From the NCBI RefSeq assembly GCF_027214025.1, contig NZ_JAPWHB010000001.1, forward strand, positions 124,001-188,000: 64,000 nucleotides of DNA, in the 5' to 3' direction. Under the pieces are notes generated by a model. It searched no databases. It was not told where the DNA came from and was given only the letters and a program-made list of their open reading frames with translations. Positions 15,701-24,256 of this stretch are shown in pieces. The DNA is from Parahoeflea alexandrii (lineage in GTDB: Bacteria; Pseudomonadota; Alphaproteobacteria; Rhizobiales; Rhizobiaceae). The number at the start of each line of letters is the position of its first letter. The first letter of the stretch is position 1. The position numbers were made by a program, and so were the translations under genes.

Positions 15701-16101
15701 CGGCTTACGCCCTGTTCTGTGACGAGCATGATCCTGCCTGCGCCGAGGCCGCGCAACTGCCTGCCGATGTCGATGAGCCTGGCGGCGGGAAGCTCGCGGT
15801 CGGGGACCAGCCGTATCTCCTTGAGATCGTCAGGTGTCGTTTCCTGCTTGATGGTGACATAATGGGCCGGCGTGACGAGCGCGCCACGGTACTTCATCAA
15901 CCCGTCCGGCATGATCACCAGCGCATCCGGCGGCTCCCGGTTTTCGAGGTCAGCGGTCGAGACAAGCCTGACCTCTCTGTCAAGCGGCGGGGCAATCTGG
16001 GCAGCAACGATGAAGAAGATCAGCATCAGGAAAACGATGTTGATCAGGGCGATCGTCGGCTCAGGTCTTGCCCGCCCGGATTTGTCTGGAGCCACTCGCA
16101 T
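15697..16101 (-). CDS. exbD: ExbD/TolR family biopolymer transport protein (second copy)
   Basis: A 134-residue ExbD-type protein with one N-terminal membrane helix (PTIALINIVFLMLIFFIVAAQ) and a periplasmic domain. An acidic residue is not present in the usual place within the helix; the equivalent region reads ALINIVFLML, with Asn where the proton-path Asp is expected. It follows the first exbD gene by 8 bases and overlaps tonB. It probably works with ExbB and the other ExbD in the TonB motor. Confidence 0.85.
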   Translation of the reverse strand: MRVAPDKSGRARPEPTIALINIVFLMLIFFIVAAQIAPPLDREVRLVSTADLENREPPDALVIMPDGLMKYRGALVTPAHYVTIKQETTPDDLKEIRLVPDRELPAARLIDIGRQLRGLGAGRIMLVTEQGVSR

Positions 16102-16109
16102 GGATAATC

Positions 16110-16496
16110 CTACCGCACGATCTGCAAGCTGATGCCGGTTGCCCGCCTGAGAACCAGCAAGGTGTCGACCAGTTGCTGCGAGCTCGCGGTTTCATCAACC
16201 GACAGGATTACGGCATTGACACCGGACTCGGACTTCAGCCGCTCGATCTCGCCGGCAACCGTCTCACTGGTCATTTCCGATCCGTTCAGCAGCAGGCGCT
16301 CAGCGGTGAGCTTGATAAAGGCCGGGACGCTCGCTTGCTGCGCCGGATTGCCACCGCCGGATGCGCCGAGCTCGACATCGGCAAACCGGGAAAAGGTCGA
16401 ACTGAGCATGAAGAACAGCAACAACAGGAAGATGATGTCGATGAGCGAGGTCATCGAAATCTGGCGTCGTCTGTATCCGGAAGCTTCAAGCCGCAT
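16110..16496 (-). CDS. exbD: ExbD/TolR family biopolymer transport protein (first copy)
   Basis: A 128-residue ExbD protein. Its membrane helix (TSLIDIIFLLLLFFMLSS) keeps the conserved Asp of the D-I-I-F-L-L motif needed for proton transfer. The periplasmic part ends in LRRATGISLQIVR. It overlaps the exbB stop by 11 bases. Together with exbB, the second exbD and tonB it should energise heme uptake through the receptor encoded upstream. Confidence 0.9.
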   Translation of the reverse strand: MRLEASGYRRRQISMTSLIDIIFLLLLFFMLSSTFSRFADVELGASGGGNPAQQASVPAFIKLTAERLLLNGSEMTSETVAGEIERLKSESGVNAVILSVDETASSQQLVDTLLVLRRATGISLQIVR

Positions 16497-17127
16497 CGGC
16501 GGGAACAGGCCATCCGCCTGCCAATGAAGCCGATGAACGCGGATCGTCGAACGACTGATGCGCCACCGGGTTGAGAATGCGCGTCACCGCCATCTCGATG
16601 GCCAGTTGATGACGTTCGACACGGCTTTCGAAATAGGTGAGCACAATGCTCGTCGGCATGGCGACGGCAAGTCCCACGGCAGTGGTCAGCAGCGCCACCC
16701 AGATGCCGCCGGCCAGGATTGAGGGATCGACGCTGTTGCCCGATTGCTGCAGGGCCTGGAAGGCGGTGATCATTCCCAGCACCGTGCCGAACAGGCCGAT
16801 CAGCGGGGAGATCTGCGCGATGGTGTCGAGAACCCGGAAACCACGCTGGAGGGTCTTGATCTGCGCGTTGGCGTTGACCGCCAGCACATCCTCGATATCG
16901 GCGCGGGAGAGCTTGTTGTCGGCTGACTGGCGCTTGAGGCGGACCGCCATCATCTCGATGCTGTGGACGCCCTTTCTGGTGCCGAGTCTCAGGGATCCGA
17001 ACTGCCAGAACTTGTAGAGCGCCATGGCAACAGCGATCACCGAGAGCAACAGCAGCACAACAACGACCGGACCACCGACCGCGATGAGTTGAGCGATCCG
17101 GGCGATTGGGTTTTCGAGAAGGCTCAT
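16486..17127 (-). CDS. exbB: ExbB/TolQ/MotA proton channel protein
   Basis: A 213-residue protein with three membrane segments: an N-terminal one (VGGPVVVVLLLLSVIAVAMAL) and two C-terminal ones around IAQISPLIGLFGTVLGMITAF and ILAGGIWVALLTTAVGLAVAMP. The ISPLIGLFGTVLGM stretch is the ExbB/TolQ family signature. It overlaps the preceding small gene by 4 bases (ATGA). It forms the channel of the TonB motor with the ExbD proteins. Confidence 0.92.
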   Translation of the reverse strand: MSLLENPIARIAQLIAVGGPVVVVLLLLSVIAVAMALYKFWQFGSLRLGTRKGVHSIEMMAVRLKRQSADNKLSRADIEDVLAVNANAQIKTLQRGFRVLDTIAQISPLIGLFGTVLGMITAFQALQQSGNSVDPSILAGGIWVALLTTAVGLAVAMPTSIVLTYFESRVERHQLAIEMAVTRILNPVAHQSFDDPRSSASLAGGWPVPADAA

Positions 17128-17579
17128 CCGACAATCTCCGTCTTGGAGGAACTCTTAAGCTCAAGAAGATCCACACATTCCGGGCCCTTGAGCGACTGGC
17201 CATTGAGCGATTGCCCCTTGCAGGAAGCAGCCCCGTTGATCAGAACCCGACCGATATCGCCGCAACTGATATCCGGCAGATCGAACTGCCGAACCCGCGT
17301 CTTGCCGTAAGGCAGGGCCTGGAAGTCGAACAGCGCGAAGCGGTCGACGGTTCCACTCGAGTTGAACAGAACGGTCTCCAGGGACAGCTCATCAATCGCG
17401 GCGCCGGTCTTGTTGGTTGCCACGAAGACCAGGCGGCAGGCGGGGCCGACCTGTTGGAGTGCGTTGAGATCAATGGACAGCGACGGCTGGGCTTGCTCCT
17501 GCGACCGCACAGGCGTTGCGGCAACCGCAAGCCCCAGGACGAGCGTCAGGATTGCCGGTTTGGGGATTGCGATTGCCAT
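17124..17579 (-). CDS. Exported protein of unknown function in the tonB operon
   Basis: A 151-residue protein with a Sec signal peptide (ILTLVLGLAVAATPVRS, cleavage probably near residue 26) and four cysteines in the mature part (C48, C106, C120, C135), enough for two disulfides. No family is recognised with certainty. It lies 18 bases after hmuR and overlaps exbB by 4, so it is co-expressed with the heme receptor and the TonB motor. A periplasmic accessory role in heme handling or motor assembly is an inference from position only. Confidence 0.75.
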   Translation of the reverse strand: MAIAIPKPAILTLVLGLAVAATPVRSQEQAQPSLSIDLNALQQVGPACRLVFVATNKTGAAIDELSLETVLFNSSGTVDRFALFDFQALPYGKTRVRQFDLPDISCGDIGRVLINGAASCKGQSLNGQSLKGPECVDLLELKSSSKTEIVG

Positions 17580-17597
17580 TTCCAGTCTCCTTGGGTG

Positions 17598-19724
17598 TTA
17601 CCAGCCGAACTGCTTGGCAAGGCTGACCTTGAAGGTCCGGCCCTTGCCATTGTCGTTGGACAGGAAGTCGCGGTACTTGGCGTCGAAGACATTCTCGACC
17701 CGGAAGGACGCTTCCCATCCGTTGAACTGGCTTTCCTGGTCAGGGCGCCAGTTGACATAGACATCGTGGGTGTTGAACGACGCCCGGCGCAGGGCCTCGG
17801 CGGCAACATCCGTCGTTGCTGCGGTCGGGACCGGAACCCGTGTCTCTGCGAACACGAAGCGGCCTTCCCAGCCGAAACTCAGACCGCGATCCGGCAGACG
17901 GTAGCCGGCGCCGATGTTGATTTCCGCGGGGGCAACTTCGGTGAGCGCCGTGTTGTTGGTCAGATCCGTTCCCACAGTCAGGCCCAGTGCCGCGTCGGCA
18001 AAGAAGTTGTCGCTCTCGTAGCCTGCCTCGAATTCGACGCCGTAGATTTCCGCGCGGCCGACATTGACATATTGCGGATACATGTTGCGCTGGCGGACGA
18101 TGAGATCATCGATCTTGTTGTAAAAACCGGTGGTCTTGAAATCGAAGGCGTCACCGGCCTGGATCAGGTCGGTTGTCGACACGACAAAGCCCATTTCGTA
18201 GTTGTTGGACTTTTCCTTCTTCAGGCCAAGGCTGTAATTGGGCCTGACGCCCGCGCCGTAGTCATTGGAGTAGATCTCGTCGATCGACGGAAACCGCTCG
18301 GTATGGGCGTAGGAGCCGAAGACCGAGAAATTGTCGGTGAACTTGTAAAGAGCCGCGATCTTCGGAGAAAAGGCCGTGTCGGTCTTGTCTTTGGGAACCG
18401 CTGCGCCTGCGAGCCTGCCAACGGAATCGCCGCCGCTCAGCCTCTGGTAATCGAACCGGACACCGGGGATGAGGGTCAGCCTGTCGTTCCAGATGAATTC
18501 GTTCTGTACGAAGACGCCGGTCTGGAAGTCGGTGCCTTCCGGATGGTGGCCGAGGGCAGTGGCCGTGCCGGTGGTGCGGTTCTGGCGGATAATCTGGCCG
18601 CCGACGGTGAGATAGTTCTCATAGCTGTCGCCGGTCCATTCGAATGTGTTCTGGCCGAGAAACTGGTAGCTCTCATAGCCATAGGTCGAATCCTGGCCGA
18701 TGTTGCTAGCCGCACCGAGCGAGGCGTTGGTCTGCTCGTTGGTGATGTTGTTGTAAGACAAAGACAGCTTCAGATCGAGCCAGGGATTGTCAGTCGCCGC
18801 ATCCTCGTAGGAAATCTGTGCCTGCCGGTTGTTGACCACGCGGTCGACCGTGCCGAAGGCGCCGGTTGGCTGCAGCTGCGAATAGGCCTGGTTGTTCTGG
18901 TCGCTGGTAAACTGGCTGTAGCTGACCTGAACTTTGCGCTCCCTCGATTCGTCGAGATAGAAAGTTCCCTTGGCCAGGCCATTCGGCGTGGTGAACTCGG
19001 AGCCCTGGACCGCGACGCCATCGCCGTCCTTGAATTGGTCGGCCTTGCGGTAGTTGCCGGTCAGCAGCACCTCGGCATAGTCGCTGAGGCGAAGTGCCAG
19101 AATGGCGCTCGTCAGATAGCCGTTCGGGTTGGAATCGTAGCTGCCCTTGAGCTTGAGGGCGCCGGTCTGGCCTTCGGCGAGAAAGTCGGATGCGTCCTTG
19201 GTGGTGAAATTGACGACACCGCCAAGCGCGCCGGAGCCGTAGAGTGTGGAGGAGGCCGGTCCGCGTAGAACTTCAACCCGCTTGAACAGTTCGGGATCGT
19301 TGAAGAAGCCGCCCATTCGGTACTGTTCGAAGAACTGCGGGACGCCGTCGACATTGACAAGAATCCGGCCTTCATCGGAGGCGGCTTCGCCCTTGCCGAT
19401 GCCGCGGATATTGAAGGACTGACCCAAAGCGCGGTTGGTGCCGCCAATCACGCTGACATTGGGGATGTCCTTGAGCAGGTCGGTGACCGTCGAGGCCTGC
19501 TTTTCATCGATGTCTGTCTGCTCAAGGGCGGTAACCGCCTGAGGCGTTTCGGTGGCGACCTTGGCGCGTCCGGCGCCAAGGACAAGCCGCTGCAAAAGCG
19601 TAAAGCCGTTCTGCGGCTTGGCTTCCTCCTGTGCGTGGGCAGACGGCACTGCCGTGAGTGCGGTTGTCGTGCACAGTGCCAATGTCACTGCGGTGCGAGT
19701 TAGGTTTGTTCTGATAGCAGTCAT
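17598..19724 (-). CDS. hmuR: TonB-dependent heme/hemoglobin receptor
   Basis: A 708-residue outer-membrane receptor. The signal peptide (RTAVTLALCTTTALTAVPSAHA) is followed by a plug domain (about residues 60-170; NIRGIGKG and LRGPASSTLYGSGALGGVVNF) and a 22-strand barrel ending in the usual aromatic C-terminus (LAKQFGW). In heme receptors the barrel normally carries FRAP and NPNL motifs flanking a heme-ligand His. Here the region near residue 476 reads TERFPSIDEIYSND and later NYSLGLKKEKSNNYE, so both motifs are diverged. It heads the operon with exbB, two exbD genes, tonB and hmuQ and is divergent from hmuPSTUV. Confidence 0.9.
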   Translation of the reverse strand: MTAIRTNLTRTAVTLALCTTTALTAVPSAHAQEEAKPQNGFTLLQRLVLGAGRAKVATETPQAVTALEQTDIDEKQASTVTDLLKDIPNVSVIGGTNRALGQSFNIRGIGKGEAASDEGRILVNVDGVPQFFEQYRMGGFFNDPELFKRVEVLRGPASSTLYGSGALGGVVNFTTKDASDFLAEGQTGALKLKGSYDSNPNGYLTSAILALRLSDYAEVLLTGNYRKADQFKDGDGVAVQGSEFTTPNGLAKGTFYLDESRERKVQVSYSQFTSDQNNQAYSQLQPTGAFGTVDRVVNNRQAQISYEDAATDNPWLDLKLSLSYNNITNEQTNASLGAASNIGQDSTYGYESYQFLGQNTFEWTGDSYENYLTVGGQIIRQNRTTGTATALGHHPEGTDFQTGVFVQNEFIWNDRLTLIPGVRFDYQRLSGGDSVGRLAGAAVPKDKTDTAFSPKIAALYKFTDNFSVFGSYAHTERFPSIDEIYSNDYGAGVRPNYSLGLKKEKSNNYEMGFVVSTTDLIQAGDAFDFKTTGFYNKIDDLIVRQRNMYPQYVNVGRAEIYGVEFEAGYESDNFFADAALGLTVGTDLTNNTALTEVAPAEINIGAGYRLPDRGLSFGWEGRFVFAETRVPVPTAATTDVAAEALRRASFNTHDVYVNWRPDQESQFNGWEASFRVENVFDAKYRDFLSNDNGKGRTFKVSLAKQFGW

Positions 19725-19948
19725 AGCGCCCTTACCTGATCCATTTTATTGAATAGCTGGCTGGCGGTACGCTTGCTCGCTCGCTGTCGGCTTCCTCAAA
19801 TTGACTGCAACATCAAACTTGACAATTCCAATCAGCTTATGCGAGACACCGATTACTAAAACATGAGCGCATTAGTCAAGATATAAACGCGCAATTAATT
19901 TCGCCAAGCCAGCTTGCAGCCAGCCAGGCCAACACACGGATGTTGACC
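19725..19948. promoter_or_regulatory. Divergent hmuR/hmuP control region
   Basis: The 224-base region is AT-richer than its surroundings and must hold promoters for both heme operons. On the minus strand TTGACT (19874-19879 complement) is followed 16 bases later by AGTAAT, a fair promoter for hmuR. ACTAA (19855-19859) and TTAGT (19872-19876) form an inverted repeat over that promoter. In rhizobia such regions bind the iron regulators RirA or Irr; I do not see a textbook box, so the operator assignment is tentative. Confidence 0.4.
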
Positions 19949-20140
19949 ATGGACAAAAACACCCCCGGAAACAGCGCCGCGGATCGCCGGTTCGAGCCTT
20001 TGCAGGCCGACCGGTCGGCCGACAGGATCATCGAATCCCGGGCACTGTTCGGAGAGCGCAAGGAGATCGCCATCGAGCATGATGGCGCGATCTACCGCTT
20101 GAAAATCACCAAGCAAGGCAAATTGATACTCAACAAGTGA
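19949..20140 (+). CDS. hmuP: Hemin uptake protein HmuP (HemP family)
   Basis: A 63-residue protein of the HemP/HmuP family, ending in the conserved EIAIEHDGAIYRLKITKQGK stretch. ATG 19949 is preferred over the in-frame ATG at 19940 because of its spacing from GGA. In Bradyrhizobium, HmuP is reported to act with Irr as a co-activator of hmuR transcription, so this gene may itself regulate the divergent operon. It is the first gene of hmuPSTUV. Confidence 0.88.
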   Translation: MDKNTPGNSAADRRFEPLQADRSADRIIESRALFGERKEIAIEHDGAIYRLKITKQGKLILNK

Positions 20141-20148
20141 GCTGGCAA

Positions 20149-21222
20149 ATGAACACGATATCCCTACCCGACACCGCCGCCATCAAAGAGGCGCGACGCA
20201 ACAATCCAAAGATGCGAGAACGCGATCTCGCCAGCCAGCTCGGAATCTCCGAAGCCGAGTTTCTCGACGCTTTTGTCGGAGACCATGTCGAACGAATCGA
20301 ACCCGATCTCGATGTGTTCTTCCCGATGCTGAATGCGGCCGGAGAAGTCATGGCGCTGTCGCGCAACGTCAACGCCGTCCACGAGAAAACCGGGATTTAC
20401 GAGAAGTTCTCGGCCGGCAAGCATGCGTCGATGGTGCTTGGCAAGGACATCGACCTCCGCATCTTCCCCAAGCACTGGCAGCACGCCTATCATGTCGCCA
20501 AGCCGCTGGATGACGGGTCCATGCAGCGCAGTTTCCAGTTCTTCGATGCACACGGCGACGCGGTCCACAAGGTTTTCGCCCGCGAGTCCACTGACATTGA
20601 AAAATGGAACCTGATCCGGGAGCGGTTGCACAAGGATGACGCAGCGCCAGCCATCAAGGCGGCGGCAGCTGCAAAGCCCGCAGAAAAGCCGACCGATCAA
20701 GCAATCGCCACGCTGCGGGAAACCTGGGCTGGGATGGAAGACACCCACCAGTTCCAGGCGATGCTTCGCAAGACCAAGATTGCCCGCCACGATGCAATCC
20801 GTCTCATCGGCGAGGATTATGCCGAACGGCTGACCGATGATGCGCTCGATATCCTGTTCGACCGGCTGTCTGCGGAACAAGTGCCGATCATGGCCTTTGT
20901 CCGCAATCCGGGGATCCTGCAGATCCATTCCGGGCCGGTGCGGAACATCAAGCAGGTCGGCCCCTGGCTGAACGTTCTCGACAGCGGGTTTCATCTGCAT
21001 CTGCGCAAGGACCAGTTCGCAGCGATATGGATCGTCCGCAAACCGACGAAAAGTGGTGACATCTATTCGATCGAGGTTTTCGACGACCGGGACGAGCAGG
21101 TAATCCTGATCAATGGCGACCGCCGCGGCGGCGATGTCAACGAACGCGTTTCGTATTGGGATGCGATGGTCGGTGCCTTGCCGCGGGCAAGGGAGCTGGA
21201 AGAGATGGAGGTGGCGCAATGA
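20149..21222 (+). CDS. hmuS: Heme-degrading/heme-trafficking factor HmuS
   Basis: A 357-residue cytoplasmic protein of the HemS/ChuS/HmuS family, built of two similar halves. The N-half has VMALSRNVNAVHEKTGIYE and the C-half IMAFVRNPGILQIHSGPVRNI, followed by WLNVLDSGFHLHLR, the typical family stretch. It binds heme delivered by HmuTUV and passes it on or degrades it. The start is ATG 20149; a GTG at 20137 overlapping the hmuP stop is an alternative. It overlaps hmuT by 4 bases (ATGA). Confidence 0.92.
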   Translation: MNTISLPDTAAIKEARRNNPKMRERDLASQLGISEAEFLDAFVGDHVERIEPDLDVFFPMLNAAGEVMALSRNVNAVHEKTGIYEKFSAGKHASMVLGKDIDLRIFPKHWQHAYHVAKPLDDGSMQRSFQFFDAHGDAVHKVFARESTDIEKWNLIRERLHKDDAAPAIKAAAAAKPAEKPTDQAIATLRETWAGMEDTHQFQAMLRKTKIARHDAIRLIGEDYAERLTDDALDILFDRLSAEQVPIMAFVRNPGILQIHSGPVRNIKQVGPWLNVLDSGFHLHLRKDQFAAIWIVRKPTKSGDIYSIEVFDDRDEQVILINGDRRGGDVNERVSYWDAMVGALPRARELEEMEVAQ

Positions 21223-22136
21223 GCCGCCTGAATCCGGCAAAGAAGCGGGTTTTCACGCGCCGCAGAGCGCTTCTGGCCGGGTTCGGCTGCGCTGTTATCT
21301 CAGCATTGCCGTTCATCTCCGGGGCGGCACTGGCCGAAGACGTCAAGGCGCAACGGGTCCTCGCCATCGGCGGCGCGGTGACCGAGATTGTCTATGCGCT
21401 GGGTGAACAGGACCGGCTGGTCGGTCGCGATTCGACCTCGACCTATCCGCCGGAAGCGACCGCCTTGCCGGATGTCGGCTATATCCGCGCGCTCTCGCCC
21501 GAAGGCGTGCTGTCGGTGAAGCCGGACCTTATTCTCGCCCGCGAGAATAACGGCCCGCGCGAAGCGGTCGAGGTTCTCAAGAGCACCGGTGTTCGCTGGG
21601 TCGATGTGCCGGACGAGTTCACGCTGGAAGGCATTGACGAGAACATCACCATCATCGCCCGGGAACTCGGCGTTGCGGACAAGGGCGAGGCCCTCAAGGC
21701 CAAGGTTGCGGCCGACATCGCAGAGGCCCGCGAGCATCTTGCGACTGTCGACGAGAAGCTCAGGGTCATGTTCGTGCTGGCGCTGACCGATAACAAGGTC
21801 AATACGTCCGGCATCAACACCGCGGCGAGCCACATCATCGAACTGGCAGGGGCGGAGAATGTCATCTCGGAATTCGAGGGCTACAAACAGATCAGCAACG
21901 AGGCGGTGATCGATGCCGCGCCGGACGTCATCCTGATGATGAACGGGCGCGGTGCAACCGCCGACCATGCGGCGATGAATGCCCTGATCGAGGCCCATCC
22001 GGCGCTTTCCACCACGCCGGCGGTGAAGAATGGCAGGATCATCAGGATGGACGGGCTGCTCATGCTCGGGTTTGGCCCGCGCACGGGCGAGGCGATCACA
22101 CAGCTGGCGAAGGCGCTTTACGGCCATGAGCATTAG
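21219..22136 (+). CDS. hmuT: Heme ABC transporter, periplasmic binding protein HmuT
   Basis: A 305-residue class III binding protein of the BtuF/HmuT type. The start overlaps the hmuS stop, and the N-terminus has twin arginines (FTRRRALLAGFGCAVIS), suggesting Tat export, with cleavage after GAALA. The mature part begins with KAQRVLAIGGAVTEIVYALG, the common opening of heme-binding HmuT proteins. It carries heme from the outer-membrane receptor to HmuUV. Confidence 0.92.
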   Translation: MSRLNPAKKRVFTRRRALLAGFGCAVISALPFISGAALAEDVKAQRVLAIGGAVTEIVYALGEQDRLVGRDSTSTYPPEATALPDVGYIRALSPEGVLSVKPDLILARENNGPREAVEVLKSTGVRWVDVPDEFTLEGIDENITIIARELGVADKGEALKAKVAADIAEAREHLATVDEKLRVMFVLALTDNKVNTSGINTAASHIIELAGAENVISEFEGYKQISNEAVIDAAPDVILMMNGRGATADHAAMNALIEAHPALSTTPAVKNGRIIRMDGLLMLGFGPRTGEAITQLAKALYGHEH

Positions 22137-23217
22137 TGTTGATACCCGCCTGAGCCCGGTTGTCGGCGAATATGCCGGCGACCGGACGGTGTTTGCACGA
22201 AGGATACTGCTCGCGCTGGCGGTCGTCCTGTTCCTGACGGCAATGTTCAGCGTTGCCTCCGGAGCCACCGATACGTCGGTGGTTTCGGTGGCCTGGGCGC
22301 TTCTGTCCGGGCAGGATGATCTGATCAGCGCCGTCGAGCGGGTGGTAATCCTCGATATCCGCGTGCCCCGCACGTTGCTGGGCATGCTGATCGGCGCTGC
22401 GCTGGCAGTTTCGGGGGCGACCATGCAGGGTCTGTTCCGCAACCCGCTTGCCGATCCGGGCATTGTCGGTGTCTCGGCCGGCGCGAGCCTGGGTGCGGTG
22501 ACATTCATCGTGCTTGGGGCGGGAGCGCTTGCGCCCGTGGCCACCATTCTCGGCATGTACCATGTCCCGTTCGCAGCCTTTGTCGGCGGTCTGCTGTTCA
22601 CCATGGCGCTTTACCGGATATCGACGCGCAACGGCAGGACGTCGGTCGCGACCATGCTGCTTGCAGGCATTGCACTTGGCTCCATGGCTGGCGCCTTCAC
22701 CGGGCTCCTGGTTTTCTGGGCCGATGACGAGCAGTTGCGGGATCTGACCTTCTGGGGCTTGGGTTCAATTGCCGGCGCCACCTGGCTCAAGGTCATGGCC
22801 GTCGCCCCGATCATCATCCCCATCCTGATATTTTCGCCTTTCATGGCGCGGGGCCTGAATGCCATGACGCTGGGGGAAGCGACGGCGCAGCATCTGGGCA
22901 TCAATGTCCAGGTCTTCAAGCGCGTGGCGATCGTCATGGTTGCAGCCGCCACCGGTGCCTGCGTCGCCGTGTCGGGCGGCATCGGCTTTGTCGGCATCGT
23001 CGTGCCGCATCTTCTACGGCTGCTGATCGGACCGGATCACAAGTTCCTGCTGCCGGCCTCTGCACTGCTCGGGGCGGTCATGCTGCTGTTTGCCGACGCC
23101 ATCGCGCGGCAGATCGTGGCGCCGGCCGAGCTACCGATCGGCATCGTCACCGCGGCCATCGGAGCGCCGTTCTTTCTCTGGATCCTGCTGCGCAGGCGTG
23201 GACTGATGGATATCTGA
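22126..23217 (+). CDS. hmuU: Heme ABC transporter permease HmuU
   Basis: A 363-residue FecCD/BtuC-type permease with about nine to ten membrane helices. The start at 22126 overlaps hmuT by 11 bases; the frame is open to 22030 but that would add a charged, unrelated N-terminus. The conserved RVPRTLLGMLIGAALAVSGA and QGLFRNPLADPGIVGVSAGA stretches are present, and GGIGFVGIVVPHLLRLLIG is the ATPase-coupling loop. It forms the membrane channel of the heme importer. Confidence 0.92.
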   Translation: MSISVDTRLSPVVGEYAGDRTVFARRILLALAVVLFLTAMFSVASGATDTSVVSVAWALLSGQDDLISAVERVVILDIRVPRTLLGMLIGAALAVSGATMQGLFRNPLADPGIVGVSAGASLGAVTFIVLGAGALAPVATILGMYHVPFAAFVGGLLFTMALYRISTRNGRTSVATMLLAGIALGSMAGAFTGLLVFWADDEQLRDLTFWGLGSIAGATWLKVMAVAPIIIPILIFSPFMARGLNAMTLGEATAQHLGINVQVFKRVAIVMVAAATGACVAVSGGIGFVGIVVPHLLRLLIGPDHKFLLPASALLGAVMLLFADAIARQIVAPAELPIGIVTAAIGAPFFLWILLRRRGLMDI

Positions 23218-23218
23218 C

Positions 23219-24013
23219 ATGCTCACAGCGCGAAACATTCATGTCCGCCTGGGCAAGACGGCGATCCTGCACGGCATCGACATGCAGGCTGCAAAGGACC
23301 AGTTCACCGTGATCATCGGACCGAACGGCTCTGGCAAGACCACCTTGCTGCGCGCGCTGACCGGAGAGATCGGTTTCACCGGAGAAGTGCGCCTCAACGG
23401 CGTCGACATCGCCAGTGCCCGTGCGCCCGATCTTGCCAGCATGCGCGGGGTCTTGCCGCAATCGGCCAATCTCTCGTTTCCCTTCACCGTGCACGAGGTG
23501 GTGCGACTGGGTTTGACGACGGGCGTTCAGTCAGGCGTCGATGCGGGCGCCCGGATCGAGCAAGCCCTTGCCGCGGTCGACATGGACGGGTTCGGCGGCC
23601 GCTTCTACCAGGAACTCTCCGGCGGCGAGCAGCAGCGGGTGCAACTGGCGAGGGTTCTTACCCAGGTCTGGGAGCCGGTGTTCGACGGCAAGCCGCGATG
23701 CCTGTTCCTGGACGAGCCGATCTCCAGTCTCGACATCAGGCACCAGCTGCAAATCATGCAGATCGCCCGGCGCTATGCCGAGGCCGGCGGCGGTGTCATC
23801 GCCATCCTGCACGATCTCAACCTGACCGCCCATTTCGCCGATCATGTGGTGCTGATGAACCGGGGCAGGGTGCATGCCAGCGGAGATCCGCAGATGGTGC
23901 TGACCCCGTCAAACCTGGAAACCGTCTACGGATGTCCGATGGCGGTTGGCCAGGTGCCTGCGGGAATGAACTTCTTCGTGTTGCCGCTGATCGGTCCGGG
24001 CCAATCGGCCTGA
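23219..24013 (+). CDS. hmuV: Heme ABC transporter ATP-binding protein HmuV
   Basis: A 264-residue ATPase with Walker A GPNGSGKTT, signature LSGGEQQRVQLARVL, Walker B CLFLDEPISSLD and the switch histidine in AILHDLNLTAHF. The insertion VWEPVFDGKPR before Walker B is typical of HmuV. It begins one base after hmuU and ends the hmuPSTUV operon. It powers heme import. Confidence 0.93.
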   Translation: MLTARNIHVRLGKTAILHGIDMQAAKDQFTVIIGPNGSGKTTLLRALTGEIGFTGEVRLNGVDIASARAPDLASMRGVLPQSANLSFPFTVHEVVRLGLTTGVQSGVDAGARIEQALAAVDMDGFGGRFYQELSGGEQQRVQLARVLTQVWEPVFDGKPRCLFLDEPISSLDIRHQLQIMQIARRYAEAGGGVIAILHDLNLTAHFADHVVLMNRGRVHASGDPQMVLTPSNLETVYGCPMAVGQVPAGMNFFVLPLIGPGQSA

Positions 24014-24256
24014 TCCGCAACAGGCGGCCGGACCGATTCAGCGCTTCCTGTTTGCAAGTTACGGTTCGATGTCCCCCATGCATCGGGCCGGCAAGGTGCG
24101 GGCGGCTCGATGTGCGGCCGCCTGCATCAAGTCAGGGGAGATATTTAGGTTCACCTGTCCGTCCGGGCCGGCAGGTTTGTTGAAATCGGGCCGCGGTCGA
24201 TTGCCTCTGGCTGACCCACGCGATAGCGTCTGGCGAAAATCACGCAAGGAATTCCG
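24014..24256. other. Intergenic region between hmuV and the OYE gene
   Basis: About 240 bases with no supported gene. GCGGGCGGC (24098-24106) and GCGGCCGC repeats allow some GC-rich pairing but no T-tract follows. AAGGA before 24257 is the ribosome-binding site of the next gene. No promoter could be fixed. Confidence 0.3.

Noticed and set aside
17106-19268. A 720-codon open frame on the plus strand opposite hmuR
   Set aside because: It is fully antisense to a receptor with clear signal peptide, plug and barrel. Such long antisense frames arise from the high-GC codon bias.
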